Numbered from the stretch's first letter, positions 38,150 through 47,306 are shown. The stretch: 64,000 nucleotides of DNA from Streptomyces kurssanovii (GCF_014649695.1 NZ_BMTN01000011.1:62001-126000); one strand, 5' to 3'. The notes: generated by a model from the letters alone, not told the origin. Numbers and translations: made by a program.

Positions 38150-40012
38150 TCATCCCAGCGCCCGGTCGAGGTTGAATGCCGCGCTGATCAGGGCGAGATG
38201 CGTGAACGCCTGCGGGAAGTTGCCGCTCTGCTCGCCGGTGTGGCCGATTTCCTCCGCGTACAGCCCGAGGTGGTTCGCGTACGTGAGCATCTTCTCGAAC
38301 GCCAGCTGCGCGTCCTCGAGGCGTCCGGCACGGCTCAGTGCCTCGACGTACCAGAAGGAGCAGATCGAGAACGTGCCTTCCTCGCCCCGTAGTCCGTCCG
38401 GGCTGGCCTGCGGGTCATATCGGTAGACCAGGGAGTCGGACACCAACTCCTCGCCCAGTGCGTCCAGCGTAGAAAGCCATTTCGGATCCGTCGGGGATAT
38501 GAATTTCGCCAGCGGCATCATCAGCACGGAGGCGTCGAGGACGCTGTCGCCGTAGTGCTGGAGGAACGCCCTGCGTTCCGCCGACCAACCACTGTGCATG
38601 ATCTGGCGGTAGACGGCGTCGCGTTGGCCGCTCCAGCGTGCCATGTCGGCCGGCAGCCCGCGATGCCGGGCCAGGCGCATCGCCCGCTCGATCGCCACCC
38701 AGCACATCAGGCGCGAGTAGAGGAAGCTCCTGCGTCCGCCACGGGTCTCCCAGATGCCCTCGTCGGGCTGGTCCCAGTTGTCGCAGACCCAGTCGACCAG
38801 CGAGCAGACGGTGTCCCAGTGTGCGCTGGATATCGGCTCGCCCCACTTGTCGTAGAGGTAGATCGAGTCGATGAGGGCTCCGTATATGTCCAGTTGCAGT
38901 TGGCCGACCGCGTCGTTACCCACACGCACGGGGGCAGAGCCCTGATAGCCCTCGAGATGGGGCAGCTCACGCTCGGGCAGTTCGCGGCGGCCGTCGACGC
39001 CGTACATGATCTGCAAGGGGCCCGTCCCGCAGTCGGAGAGGTGGGCGAACTCGATCAGGAAGCGCATGAACGCCTGCGCCTCCTCGGTGAAACCGAGCCG
39101 GAGAAGCGCGTAGACGCAGAAGGCCGAGTCGCGGATCCAGACGTAGCGGTAGTCCCAGTTCCGTTCGCCGCCGATCTGCTCGGGCAGGCTCGTCGTCGGC
39201 GCAGCCACAATGGCGCCGGTCGGCACATAGGTGAGCAGTTTGAGCGTCAGCGCGGAGCGGTGCACCATTTCGCGCCAGCGGCCGCGGTAGCGGGACCTGG
39301 ACAGCCACCGCCGCCAGTATCGGACGGTGGCCTGGAACAGTTCCTCCGCCTCGGCCACGGCGCAGACTTTCGGGGGCACCGTGTCCCCGACACGGTCGAG
39401 TGCGAAGACGGCACTCTCGCCCTCGTGGAGTTTGAAGAGCGACCACACGTCCCGTCCGTCGTTGTCCCCGGGCACGCTGGACGTCAGGGCAAGAGAGAGC
39501 GAGGCCGACTCGAAGATCACGCAGCCGTGCTCGGTGCGTACGGTGTGCGGCTCGGTGCCGTACCCGAACCGTGGTGAGATCTTGGCCCGGAACGGCAGTG
39601 ATCCACGGACGCAGACCACTCTTCGGATCAGCCGGTGCCTCTCCGCCTCGCGCGAGCCGTCGACGATCGGCATGAAGTCCTGGATCTCGGCCACCCCGTC
39701 ATCCGCGAAGAAGCGGGTGATGAGCACGTTGGTGTCGGGGAAGTAGAACTGCTTCGTACGCGCCGGCACGTCCGGCGCGAGCTCGAAGCTCCCTCCCTTC
39801 TCGGCGTCGAGGATCGAGGCGAAGACGCTGGGAGCGTCGAAGCGGGAGCAGCAGTACCAGTCGATCGTGCCGTTCGTTCCCACGAGAGCGGCACTGCGCA
39901 GGTCTCCTATCAGCCCGTGTTCCGAGACCGGCAGGTACCTGCCGGTCTCGGAACTCCCGGGACCGCGCACCGTAGGGGGTACCTCTTCGCCGCTGAGGGC
40001 CTCAGCGGGCAC
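38150..40012 (-). CDS. GH15 family glucan hydrolase/trehalase
   Basis: A 620-residue glycoside hydrolase family 15 protein with the N-terminal beta-sandwich (YLPVSEHGLIGDLRSAALVG; DWYCCSRFDAPSVFASIL) and the (alpha/alpha)6 catalytic domain. Core motifs are ERNWDYRYVWIRDSAFCVYA, DEGIWETRGG with a candidate catalytic Glu, and EEGTFSICSFWYVEALSRAG with a second. Actinobacterial members hydrolyse trehalose or alpha-glucans. No signal peptide is seen, so it acts inside the cell, fitting storage-sugar turnover. Upstream is the decayed region at 40 kb. Confidence 0.92.
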   Translation of the reverse strand: MPAEALSGEEVPPTVRGPGSSETGRYLPVSEHGLIGDLRSAALVGTNGTIDWYCCSRFDAPSVFASILDAEKGGSFELAPDVPARTKQFYFPDTNVLITRFFADDGVAEIQDFMPIVDGSREAERHRLIRRVVCVRGSLPFRAKISPRFGYGTEPHTVRTEHGCVIFESASLSLALTSSVPGDNDGRDVWSLFKLHEGESAVFALDRVGDTVPPKVCAVAEAEELFQATVRYWRRWLSRSRYRGRWREMVHRSALTLKLLTYVPTGAIVAAPTTSLPEQIGGERNWDYRYVWIRDSAFCVYALLRLGFTEEAQAFMRFLIEFAHLSDCGTGPLQIMYGVDGRRELPERELPHLEGYQGSAPVRVGNDAVGQLQLDIYGALIDSIYLYDKWGEPISSAHWDTVCSLVDWVCDNWDQPDEGIWETRGGRRSFLYSRLMCWVAIERAMRLARHRGLPADMARWSGQRDAVYRQIMHSGWSAERRAFLQHYGDSVLDASVLMMPLAKFISPTDPKWLSTLDALGEELVSDSLVYRYDPQASPDGLRGEEGTFSICSFWYVEALSRAGRLEDAQLAFEKMLTYANHLGLYAEEIGHTGEQSGNFPQAFTHLALISAAFNLDRALG

Positions 40013-40084
40013 GGTGGCCTCCCTCCGCCGGAGGAGAGTGCGATGTATCAGCTCATTTCATAGTACGGCGCACCTCCGGCCGGG

Positions 40085-40275
40085 TGTCATGTCTGCGTCC
40101 GCCACCGACGATGTCGTCGTGGCTGCGCAGTACGTCGTCGGCGACGGACGGCAGGGCGCTGGCGTCCGGCGGCAGGTAGACCCGTACGACTTCGGGGCTC
40201 TTGTTGAGGACGTGGTCGACGAAGCCGGGGGCCTGGTGGGAGAAGCCGTTGTGGTCCTGGCGCCAGACGGGTCAT
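40085..40275 (-). pseudogene. phosphoketolase (XFP) internal fragment
   Basis: In one minus-strand frame, 40275 to 40085 reads [20 protein letters not shown], then a stretch containing [12 protein letters not shown] and ending in [15 protein letters not shown]. This is the strongly conserved middle of xylulose-5-phosphate/fructose-6-phosphate phosphoketolase. Start, end and thiamine-binding parts are missing. The adjacent plus-strand fragment is from an earlier part of the same enzyme but inverted. Confidence 0.8.
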
Positions 40276-40372
40276 GGCGGCCACCACCGGCCGTCGCGAC
40301 TTCCGGCTCGTCGGACCGGACGAGACGGCCTCGAGCCGACTCCAGGCGGTCTATGAGGCCAGCGGCAATTGT
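40276..40372 (+). pseudogene. inverted phosphoketolase fragment
   Basis: On the plus strand, RDFRLVGPDETASSRLQAVY followed by EASG is read from about 40290 to 40368. It matches the phosphoketolase segment (RVFGPDETxSNRLxAV) that lies upstream of the [12 protein letters not shown] region in intact enzymes. It is on the opposite strand from that region, so an inversion broke the gene near 40275. Confidence 0.72.
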
Positions 40373-40569
40373 TGGAGCAACTCCCGGCCTGTGGAAGTCT
40401 GATCCTTCACCTTGACCTCGTTGGCCCCGTGTACCGCCAGTCGCCGGGCCGCCTCTCTGTCCTAGAGGCCTTCGGCTCCAGTGCCGAGCTCACGGCGCAG
40501 TACGGACAGCGGATCACGAGGGTCGGGGCCGACCGCCGGCGACGCTCCGGGAGCAGACACGTGGGTCAT
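40351..40569 (-). pseudogene. N-terminal remnant of a P-type cation ATPase
   Basis: From ATG 40569, with GAGG seven bases upstream, the minus strand reads MTHVSAPGASPAVGPDPRDP and continues to an in-frame TAG at 40464-40462. It then continues in frame as DREAARRLAVHGANEVK, the N-terminal cation-ATPase domain. The TAG replaces the usual Ser of GLSxxEAxxRL. The frame ends at 40350 where the phosphoketolase fragment begins, at a CAATTG near 40369. CtpF-like ATPases belong to mycobacterial dormancy regulons. Confidence 0.72.
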
Positions 40570-40596
40570 GGGACAGCCTCTGTGTCGTTAGCGACA

Positions 40597-41415
40597 TCAA
40601 TGCCACTGCGGTACGACGGCAACAGGGCAAGCGGCGTAGTGGAGGAGCGCGTGATTCACCCTGCCGAGATGCAGTCCGACCCTGTTGGACCTGCGCTGGG
40701 CTCCCACGACCAGGAGGTCCATGGTCTCCGACTGCTCGAGGAGCACGTCCCGCGCCGACCCCTCGACCACGATCCGGTGGACATCGACCGACGGGAATTC
40801 TCCGGCGGACCGGGTCAGCGCCTCGGCTCTCGCCTGGGATCCGTCCTGGTCGTCGTGGCGTGGAAGAGCGACCGCCCTGCTGATGGATGCCCGTGCGGGA
40901 CGGTGCCAGGCCATCACCGCGTGGAGGGCCGAGCTCGAGGTGGCATCCGGAATGCCGATCATGATCTGTTGGAACCGGTCCGCTGTCGGCCCGTCACGGT
41001 CCCGGACGACGACCACAGGGCACTGTGCTCGGGCGGCGACGGCCAGGCTGACGGACCCCAGCAGAAGGTCCTTCAGCTCCCCACGCCCGCGAGCCCCGGT
41101 GACCAGTGCGGAGGCGTTGCAGGCGGCGTCCAGCAAAGCTGTGACCGGGCCCTCGTGGACGACTTCCGTCGTCACCTTGACATCCCGGGTGTGCAGGTGA
41201 GCCCGTTCCTCAGCGTCGTCGACCACATGCCGACCTGCGCCCTGCCCGAACGGGTTCGTCACGTCGGAATCCCGGCTGTCGTCCTGCCGGGTCGCGTGCA
41301 CGACCTTCAGCGGAAGGGCGAGTCGGGCTACTTCACGTACGGCCCAATCGAGCGCGAGCAGGCTGGGGACCGATCCGTCCACTCCCACAACCAAGGGCAA
41401 CCACATCGTCTTCAC
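40597..41415 (-). CDS. tandem-domain universal stress protein
   Basis: A 272-residue protein with two USP domains. The first (about 1-140) has LPLVVGVDGSVPSLLALDWA and the nucleotide loop VTGARGRGELKDLLLGSVS. The second (about 148-272) is more diverged, with LLVVGAQRRSNRVGLHLGRV. ATP binding is likely for the first only. The protein opens MKTMWLPLVVG; the ATG at residue 4 is an alternative start. A GGGCCGTTCGGCCC palindrome lies 168 bases upstream, shared with the divergent flavodoxin gene. Confidence 0.93.
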   Translation of the reverse strand: MKTMWLPLVVGVDGSVPSLLALDWAVREVARLALPLKVVHATRQDDSRDSDVTNPFGQGAGRHVVDDAEERAHLHTRDVKVTTEVVHEGPVTALLDAACNASALVTGARGRGELKDLLLGSVSLAVAARAQCPVVVVRDRDGPTADRFQQIMIGIPDATSSSALHAVMAWHRPARASISRAVALPRHDDQDGSQARAEALTRSAGEFPSVDVHRIVVEGSARDVLLEQSETMDLLVVGAQRRSNRVGLHLGRVNHALLHYAACPVAVVPQWH

Positions 41416-41583
41416 CCGCTTCTCGCTGGTGTCGAAATCCTCACCTGTGGCAACCGTCGCATCCGGCTCGCGCCGGAACGAGAGGCGGACGGGGCAGTGC
41501 GGTGGGACGTCCGGCCCCCTCGGGCCCCGCCGACCTGGCCGGAGGGGCCCGAGGCGCGCCGAACTGCCGCGCGCGCCGGAGGA

Positions 41584-41597
41584 GGGCCGTTCGGCCC
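41584..41597. promoter_or_regulatory. DevR/OsdR-like palindrome, USP-flavodoxin divergent region
   Basis: GGGCCG-TT-CGGCCC, with perfect 6-bp arms, sits between the universal stress gene (start 41415) and the flavodoxin-domain gene (start about 41722). A weaker relative (TGGCC-GGAGG-GGCCC) lies at 41536-41550, about 47 bases away centre to centre. Confidence 0.7.
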
Positions 41598-41721
41598 CCG
41601 ACCTCTGCCCTCAGAGTCCCTTCAACGCTCAGGATCGATGGCGCACGCTCGGAGTAGACGCACACATCGGGCGGGCGACGCGCTCAGCGCCCCCGCGTAA
41701 CACGGAAGGGCGGTGGGGACA

Positions 41722-42231
41722 GTGCCTCACAGTGTGCTGATCACGTACGGGACGAAGAACGGTTCTACCGCCGAGATCGCAGCCATCATCGCCACCGTCA
41801 TGCGGGACGAGGGGTTGGAGACAGAGGTCCGGCCGCCGTCCGAGGTGGAGGACGTCCTTCCGTACGACGCGGTCGTGATCGGCGGGGCTCTCTACATGGG
41901 CCGCTGGCACCGCGATGCCCGGCGCTTCACCCGACAGCACGCTCAAGCCCTCTGCCGACGTCCCGTCTGGCTGTTCAGCAGCGGCCCGCTCGACCCCTCG
42001 GCGTCGGAGCGGGACATTCCTCCTGTTGCAGGTGCCCGCCGGGCACAGCGGCGCATCGACGCACTCGGCCACGTGACGTTCGGGGGACGGCTCGTGGCCG
42101 GAGCGAAGGGCCGCATGGCCAAGGCGATCCTCGACGAGGGCCGCGGTGGCGACTTCCGGGACTTGAACCGCATCGCGCAGTGGGCCGGCGCCGTGGCCGC
42201 CGAGATCAAGGCCCTCCCGGAAGGATCATGA
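41722..42231 (+). CDS. flavodoxin-domain protein
   Basis: A 169-residue flavodoxin-like protein. The FMN phosphate loop LITYGTKNGSTAEIA is at the N-terminus, followed by YDAVVIGGALYMGRW and LFSSGPLDPSA, as in protoporphyrinogen-oxidase-like flavodoxins. GTG 41722 gives the normal family start; GTG 41713 is an alternative. It heads a rightward run with the Rv1733c-like and CBS-BON genes (gaps of 4 and 53 bases). A role in electron transfer under low oxygen is inferred. Confidence 0.88.
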   Translation: MPHSVLITYGTKNGSTAEIAAIIATVMRDEGLETEVRPPSEVEDVLPYDAVVIGGALYMGRWHRDARRFTRQHAQALCRRPVWLFSSGPLDPSASERDIPPVAGARRAQRRIDALGHVTFGGRLVAGAKGRMAKAILDEGRGGDFRDLNRIAQWAGAVAAEIKALPEGS

Positions 42232-42235
42232 ACCC

Positions 42236-42823
42236 ATGCTCCCGGCAGTCTGGAGCCGCCGATGGCGCGAGCATCCAATGCGCCGCCGGGTGGATGTTTT
42301 CGAAGCTCGGGTTCTCCTGGCCGTCGGCGCCGTGGTCGTGGTAGGCGCGCCGTGCGTCGGAACCATCGCGGGCTGGTCCGTCTACGGTCACGACCGGGCG
42401 GTCGCCGCGGGGCAGGAAGCCGCCCTGCGGCCGGTGCGGGCGGAAGTCCTTGCGGACGCTCCCGAACCCTCCCCCTGGGCCGATGAGAGTTCGCGCCCGG
42501 CCGCACTTCCCGTACCGGCTCGGTGGACCGCCGTCGGCGGTGAGGAGGTCAAGGGAACGATCCGGGTGCCGCCGGGCACCGTCCGCGGGGAGCGCAAGGA
42601 CATCTGGCTGGACCGGGAGGGAAGAGTTGCCGCAGCACCGCTGAATGACAGCGACATCTGGGTCGGTGCACTGACCGCCGGCTTCGGCGGAGGAATCCTG
42701 ACGGTGACCGCTGGAGCGTTCGCCGCGGTGCTCGCCCGAGGGGCCTTCGAACGGCGCCGCACGGCCGACTGGGATACCGAGTGGGATCAGGTCGAACCTA
42801 GATGGAGCCGCCGCTCCGCCTGA
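42236..42823 (+). CDS. Rv1733c-like two-helix membrane protein
   Basis: A 195-residue protein with the architecture of the Rv1733c family. A basic N-terminus (RRWREHPMRRRVDVFEARV) precedes helix 1 (about 27-47). An extracytoplasmic region of about 95 residues follows, ending KDIWLDREGRVAAAPL. Helix 2 (about 145-163) precedes a charged tail, WDTEWDQVEPRW. Rv1733c itself is a DosR-regulon membrane protein of unknown function. The gene is 4 bases after the flavodoxin gene. Confidence 0.82.
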   Translation: MLPAVWSRRWREHPMRRRVDVFEARVLLAVGAVVVVGAPCVGTIAGWSVYGHDRAVAAGQEAALRPVRAEVLADAPEPSPWADESSRPAALPVPARWTAVGGEEVKGTIRVPPGTVRGERKDIWLDREGRVAAAPLNDSDIWVGALTAGFGGGILTVTAGAFAAVLARGAFERRRTADWDTEWDQVEPRWSRRSA

Positions 42824-42876
42824 AGCCGGTCCCGAGGAGCGGCCGAAGCGCCGGTGTACCGGCTGAGGAGGTTGCC

Positions 42877-43524
42877 ATGTCCGCATCGCCACACACCGTG
42901 AGCGACGTCATGACCCACACTGCCGTGGCGGTGGGGAGCAGGGCGCCGTACAAGGAGATCGTCGAGCTGATGGACCAGTGGAAAGTCAGCGCGCTGCCCG
43001 TGGTGGCGGGAGAAGGACGCGTCATCGGCGTGGTTTCCGAGGCAGACCTCCTGGTCAAAGAGGAGTACCGCGTCGACGACGAGGTGCTCCGCGACCGACC
43101 GCGCGGGGACACCGCCAAAGCGGGTGCGCTGTATGCGGAGGAACTCATGTCGAGCCCCGCTGTCACCGTCCACGCGGACGCGACCATCGCCGAGGCCGCC
43201 AGGATCATGGCGAGACGGCATGTGAAGCGGTTGCCCGTGGTGAATGACCTCGGTCTGCTGGAGGGCGTTGTCAGCAGAGGGGACCTTTTGAAGGTCTTCC
43301 TCCGGTCCGATGAGGAGATCGCGGCCGAGATCCGTACCACCGTCATTCCGGATCTGCCGACCACGACGGAGCTTGACGTGGAGGTCGCGGAAGGTGTGGT
43401 GACCCTGGGTGGCCGGCTGCGGGACCGTGCTCTGGTGCCGTTGCTGGCGAAGGCGGTCCGCGCGGTCGAGGGAGTCGTGGACATCTGTTTCGACCTGCGC
43501 AGCGAAGAACGGATCGCGCACTGA
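42877..43524 (+). CDS. CBS-pair and BON domain protein
   Basis: A 215-residue protein with two CBS motifs. The first (about 8-60) contains SDVMTHTAVAVGS and VIGVVSEADLL; the second (about 88-145) contains ELMSSPAVTVHADATI and GVVSRGDLLKVFLRSDEEI. A C-terminal BON domain (about 150-212) contains VEVAEGVVTLGGRLRDR. CBS pairs bind adenine nucleotides and BON domains bind membranes or ligands. GAGGAG precedes ATG 42877. A paralogue lies at 50013-50687. A strong terminator follows. Confidence 0.92.
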   Translation: MSASPHTVSDVMTHTAVAVGSRAPYKEIVELMDQWKVSALPVVAGEGRVIGVVSEADLLVKEEYRVDDEVLRDRPRGDTAKAGALYAEELMSSPAVTVHADATIAEAARIMARRHVKRLPVVNDLGLLEGVVSRGDLLKVFLRSDEEIAAEIRTTVIPDLPTTTELDVEVAEGVVTLGGRLRDRALVPLLAKAVRAVEGVVDICFDLRSEERIAH

Positions 43525-43541
43525 CAGAGAGAGTGGACGGA

Positions 43542-43593
43542 GGCGCATGGGTGGTGCCCGCACCGAGAATGCGGGCACCCCCCCCCATGCGCC
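43542..43593 (+). terminator. nested hairpin terminator
   Basis: Inner arms GGTGCCCGCA (43553-43562) and TGCGGGCACC (43570-43579) sit within outer arms GGCGCATGGG (43542-43551) and CCCATGCGCC (43584-43593), forming a stem of about 20 bp with a small bulge. It begins 17 bases after the CBS-BON stop. Confidence 0.85.
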
Positions 43594-43938
43594 GCCCGTC
43601 ATAGACGTCTGATGTGAGCGTCCGGGAAGAAGAGCGTGATCCTTCCGGTGTCGGACCAGCGCACGTCGGCCACCGACAGAGCCGGTGTTCACGGTCTCCC
43701 TCCTCTGGAACATGTACTGATCGCTTTTCCACATTGGCACAGGCGCCGCGGCGAGGTGCGGGCCGCGCAGGTCCCCCGCAGGGCCGAAGGGCCCTCCTCC
43801 TCGCTCTGGACGGCCGGCCCGGAGCCTGTACCACTCGGCCCTTACCTACTGGGGGGTCGCGTACAACCCTGGAAGCCTGGAGGGCGGCCCGCCCGGGTGG
43901 CCCCCGGTCCTCGCTCAGCGAAAGAGCGGTGAGCATCT
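43594..43938. other. regulatory spacer before the nicotinate phosphoribosyltransferase gene
   Basis: No intact gene. The minus strand near 43680-43606 reads VADVRWSDTGRITLFFPDAH and ends IRRL-stop, after a GTG preceded by GGAGG but in a shifted frame. This may be a relic of a small gene that I do not recognise. The rest holds the two palindromes listed separately and the promoter of the following gene. Confidence 0.45.
43781..43841 (+). promoter_or_regulatory. two DevR/OsdR-like boxes upstream of pncB
   Basis: GGGCC-GAAG-GGCCC at 43781-43794 is a strong site. GTACCACTCGGCCC at 43828-43841 keeps one full half-site (10 of 14 matches). Centres are 47 bases apart, and the downstream gene starts at 43939. 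Confidence 0.6.
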
Positions 43939-45360
43939 ATGTCGCGCGTCACGACCACAGATCTGTACGTAGTGACGATGGCGCTGTCCTATCTCAAGGA
44001 GGGCATGGACAGACCGGCGACGTTCAGCCTCTTCGTACGTGACCTGCCTCCCGGCCGCGGCTTCCTGGTCAGCGCCGGACTGGAGTCGGCCCTCGACTAC
44101 CTGACCGACTTCCGGATCACCGCGGCCGACGCCGAGGACTTCGCCGCCGTGCTGCACCGTCCACGCCGTGAACTGGCGCCGCTCGTCGGTCTCCCGTTCC
44201 AGGGTGAGGTGCGCGCGGTGCCGGAGGGGCGTGTCGTCCTGGCCGGAGAGCCGCTCTTGGAGGTAACGGCGCCCCTGCCTCAAGCCCAGCTGGTCGAGAC
44301 GTACCTCATGAACCGGCTCAGCCACCAGACGACGATCGCGTCCAAGGCGGTCCGTTGCGTGCTGGCAGCGGCGGAGCATCCCGTCATCGACTTCTCCTTG
44401 GGCCGCACGCACGGTCCCGAGGCCGGCATTCAGGCGGCCCGCGTCGGAGGGCTGGCCGGTTTCGCCGGCACCAGCAACGTCGCCGCGGCCACGCGCTGGC
44501 ACCTGCGGGCATCGGGCACCATGGCGCACTCCTACATCGAGGCCTTCCCCGACGAGGAGGCGGCTTTCAGAGCGTTCGCACGTGCTCACCCCGGCCCGGT
44601 CACGTTCCTCGTCGACACGTACGACACTGTCAACGGGGTGGCGACGGCGGCGCGCGTCCTGTACGAGCTCCACCTGGGACCTGGCTGCGCAATCCGCCTC
44701 GACAGCGGTGACCTTGCCGCCCTGGCCCGGCAGGCCCGCGCGGCACTGGACGCGGCGGGCCTGCCGGGCTTGGCCATCATCGCCAGTGGGGGCCTGGACG
44801 AGTACGGCATCGATGCCCTCGTCCAGGCGGGCGCTCCGGTCGACGTCTACGCGGTCGGAACACGTGTCGGCACCTCGGCCGACGCCCCCTATCTTGATTC
44901 GGCCTACAAGCTGGTCGAGTACGACGGTCGACCCGTGATGAAGCTGTCGTCTGCCAAAGTGACAGCACCCGGCAGAAAACAGGTCTTCCGGGCTGCGGGC
45001 GAACCGGACCGACTTGCGTTGTGGGACGAGCCGGTACCGCCTCGAGTTGAGCCGCTGCTACGGCTGGTGATGCGTAAGGGCCGAAGGACCGGCCCGGTCG
45101 ATCGCCTCCCCTGGGCCCACGCAGGCCTGCTCGGGGATGTGTCCGAACTGCCGGAGGCCGCTCTGAGGATCCATGCCCCGGAGCCTCCACAGGCAGTCGT
45201 CTCCCAGCGACTCTCTCGGCTGACCGCCGAGGTACGTCTGCGTTTGGAAGGCGGCCTTCACGGAGGAACGCCCTCCCGCGATTCCGCCGTTGCACCCCCG
45301 TCAGAAACGCTCGAAGTGCCCCCACGAGGTGGACGGGTCAGCAAGGATTCAAGGAGCTGA
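43939..45360 (+). CDS. pncB: nicotinate phosphoribosyltransferase
   Basis: A 473-residue NAD-salvage enzyme joining nicotinate and PRPP to give nicotinate mononucleotide. Recognisable segments are [17 protein letters not shown], the active-site region [16 protein letters not shown] and [11 protein letters not shown], the phosphate-binding [16 protein letters not shown] and [12 protein letters not shown], and [10 protein letters not shown]. The C-terminal 40 residues are low-complexity and poorly conserved. In M. tuberculosis, pncB2 is a dormancy-regulon gene. Five bases separate it from the DUF4389 gene. Confidence 0.92.
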   Translation: MSRVTTTDLYVVTMALSYLKEGMDRPATFSLFVRDLPPGRGFLVSAGLESALDYLTDFRITAADAEDFAAVLHRPRRELAPLVGLPFQGEVRAVPEGRVVLAGEPLLEVTAPLPQAQLVETYLMNRLSHQTTIASKAVRCVLAAAEHPVIDFSLGRTHGPEAGIQAARVGGLAGFAGTSNVAAATRWHLRASGTMAHSYIEAFPDEEAAFRAFARAHPGPVTFLVDTYDTVNGVATAARVLYELHLGPGCAIRLDSGDLAALARQARAALDAAGLPGLAIIASGGLDEYGIDALVQAGAPVDVYAVGTRVGTSADAPYLDSAYKLVEYDGRPVMKLSSAKVTAPGRKQVFRAAGEPDRLALWDEPVPPRVEPLLRLVMRKGRRTGPVDRLPWAHAGLLGDVSELPEAALRIHAPEPPQAVVSQRLSRLTAEVRLRLEGGLHGGTPSRDSAVAPPSETLEVPPRGGRVSKDSRS

Positions 45361-45365
45361 TTGCC

Positions 45366-46019
45366 ATGACGACGTTCCCCATCGCGTACGAGCCCGTCAG
45401 GGTCCGGGCCGTGCTGGACCACCCGCTCTCCCGCTGGCTGTGGCTGGTGAAGTGGATCCTGGTGATCCCGCACTACATCGTGCTGTTCTTCCTGTGGATC
45501 GCGTTCATCCTGACCTCCATGGTCGCCTTCTTCGCGATCCTGTTCACCGAGCGCTATCCACGGCCGCTGTTCGACTTCAACGTGGGCGTGCTGCGCTGGA
45601 CCTGGCGCGTGTCGTACTACGCGTACGGCGCCCTGGGCACCGACCGGTACCCGCCCTTCACGCTGGCAGAAGTGCCCGACTACTGCGCGACGTTGGACGT
45701 CGCCTACCCGGAACGGCTCTCGCGTGGCCTTGTCCTGGTGAAGTGGTGGCTGCTCGCGATCCCGCACTACATCGTGATCGGCTTCTTCCTGGGCGGCGTG
45801 CGCGTCGGCATGTGGTCCGGCGGTCTGATCGCCGTTCTCGCGCTGATCGCCGTGATCACGCTCGCCTTCACCGGCAGGTACCCCCGCGATCTCTACGTGC
45901 TGGTCATGGGCCTCAACCGGTGGGTGCTGAGGGTAGCCGCCTACGCCGGGCTCATGACCGACGAGTACCCGCCTTTCCGGTTGGACATGGGCGGTGACGA
46001 ACCCGGCCGCAAGGCCTGA
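45366..46019 (+). CDS. DUF4389 membrane protein
   Basis: A 217-residue protein with two homologous halves. Each has an amphipathic start, a hydrophobic hairpin and the motif LVKWxLxIPHYIV ([35 protein letters not shown]). Each half ends with ERYPR- or GRYPR-type loops and a W or Y motif. DUF4389 function is unknown; the internal duplication is clear. It follows pncB by 5 bases, so they are co-transcribed. Confidence 0.9.
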   Translation: MTTFPIAYEPVRVRAVLDHPLSRWLWLVKWILVIPHYIVLFFLWIAFILTSMVAFFAILFTERYPRPLFDFNVGVLRWTWRVSYYAYGALGTDRYPPFTLAEVPDYCATLDVAYPERLSRGLVLVKWWLLAIPHYIVIGFFLGGVRVGMWSGGLIAVLALIAVITLAFTGRYPRDLYVLVMGLNRWVLRVAAYAGLMTDEYPPFRLDMGGDEPGRKA

Positions 46020-46079
46020 GCGTCGACAAGGTTCCGTGGCGCCGGGCTCTGGATCTGGTGCCAGGCCGGCGCCCTGTCA

Positions 46080-46093
46080 GGGCCGTTCGGCCC
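46080..46093 (+). promoter_or_regulatory. best DevR/OsdR-like palindrome
   Basis: GGGCCG-TT-CGGCCC, extended to 8-bp arms CAGGGCCG/CGGCCCTG over 46078-46095. It is the longest perfect copy in the window and lies upstream of the Acg remnant, 148 bases before it. The stretch 46096-46240 holds no recognisable gene. Confidence 0.72.
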
Positions 46094-46240
46094 TGTCGTA
46101 TCCCCTCGGCCCTCTCCCTCCGCTCCCCCAGCGGCGACGCTGAAGATGTATCCGAACGCGGACCGCCGCGAACGACCGCATCCTCGGAGGTGGCTTCGAT
46201 GCCTTCCCGTAGACCTGACACGACATCGTTGCCCTCCTGA

Positions 46241-46591
46241 GTCGCCGAGGCGACCAGGGCTCCGTCCATGCACAACGCACAGGTCGAGGGCCGTGGGTCG
46301 GCTGTCTTCGAGCAGTCGCCCTGTTTGGCGGTTCTCGGCACGCGGGGGGACACGAAGGAGGACTGGCTCCGCGCCGGTCATGCCATGGAGCGCGTGCTGC
46401 TGCAGGCGACGCAGGACGGCCTCGCCACGGCGCTCAACTCGGAGGCGCTGGAATGGCCGGAGCTGCGCTGGGCGCTGCGCGACCCGGAATCCGCCACGGG
46501 ACACCCGCAGGTGGTGATCCGCCACGGTTACGGCCCCCGAGGCTCCCGCAACCCGCGCAGATCCGTGTCCGACGTCCTGGTCATCACCTGA
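46241..46591 (+). pseudogene. acg: C-terminal remnant of Acg-family nitroreductase
   Basis: From about 46310 the frame reads CLAVLGTRGDTKEDWLRAGH, then MERVLLQATQDGLATALNSE, then ELRWALRDPESATG and VVIRHGYGPRGSRNPRRSV. This is the last third of Acg-type FMN-binding oxidoreductases (Rv2032-like, a DosR-regulon member). An in-frame TGA at 46238-46240 stands before it and the first two-thirds are missing. An ATG at 46268 could give a 107-residue protein, but it would lack the flavin site. Confidence 0.78.
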
Positions 46592-46616
46592 CACGGTGCC
46601 GCGACCAGGCCGCGCT

Positions 46617-47306
46617 TCACCGGTCCCGCACGACGATCCGGCGCCCCGTCACCCGACCGGGCGTCACGGTGATCCACAGGTTGCGAGCACCACCCGCCCA
46701 CGGTGCGCTGCGGCTGTGCGTCTCGAGCCTCCGTACGGCTTCGGGTTCGGTGACCGCGTGTGCTGCCCCGACGACGAGGACGCTCCACCCCCGGCTGAAC
46801 GCCTCGTCGATGCGGTCCACCTCGAAGGCGACCTCGTGGCCGGCGGCCTTCGCCGGTACGGCATCGGGTGATGTCCTGAAGGCGACCTCTCCGCCGACGG
46901 CGAGATAGTTGACCGGGAGGATCGCCGGTCCCGACTCCGTGGTCACTGCGACGCGCCCTACGCCGTTGCCGCCGAGCAGTTCCCAGCATTCCTGGATGCC
47001 GAGCTCCACCAGCTCCGGGTGAAGGGCGGCCCGGCCGATGCCCGGAGGAAGATCGGCTTTACCACCGGTGAGGTCGTCGACGCTCGTTTCGAGAGCGTCG
47101 GCCAGACGGAGCAGGAAGCCGATGCCGTGCGTGGCGGGGTGCGTCTCCACGTACTCGAGGTATTCGGGCGCCGCACCCGCTCGCAGGGCGACCTCCTCGC
47201 GGGAGAGACCGAGCTGCTCGCGGCGCGCCGCCACGCGCCTCCCGATGTCGCCCCGGGCGCGCGCTCCTGGGCTTGCCGGACCGGTCTGCTGTCGGTCGGA
47301 CGTCAC
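46617..47306 (-). CDS. HTH plus PPOX-fold protein
   Basis: A 229-residue fusion. The N-terminal Xre-type HTH (about 20-80) contains RRVAARREQLGLSREEVALRAG. The C-terminal split-barrel pyridoxamine-5'-phosphate-oxidase-like domain (about 95-228) contains ECWELLGGNGVGRVAVTTES, ILPVNYLAVGGEVAFRT and GWSVLVVGAAHAV. Such proteins bind FMN or F420 and DNA. A homologue sits in the S. coelicolor oxygen/stress island as I recall. Two palindromes lie 60-117 bases upstream. Confidence 0.9.
   Translation of the reverse strand: MTSDRQQTGPASPGARARGDIGRRVAARREQLGLSREEVALRAGAAPEYLEYVETHPATHGIGFLLRLADALETSVDDLTGGKADLPPGIGRAALHPELVELGIQECWELLGGNGVGRVAVTTESGPAILPVNYLAVGGEVAFRTSPDAVPAKAAGHEVAFEVDRIDEAFSRGWSVLVVGAAHAVTEPEAVRRLETHSRSAPWAGGARNLWITVTPGRVTGRRIVVRDR

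Noticed and set aside
45061-45100. GGGCCGAAGGACCGGCCC inside pncB as another regulatory box
   Set aside because: It is within a conserved coding region and lacks the right spacing, so it is likely chance in GC-rich DNA.
46140-46267. Minus-strand frame DGALVASATQEGNDVVSG as a gene
   Set aside because: No start, domain or ribosome binding site, and it crosses the Acg relic.
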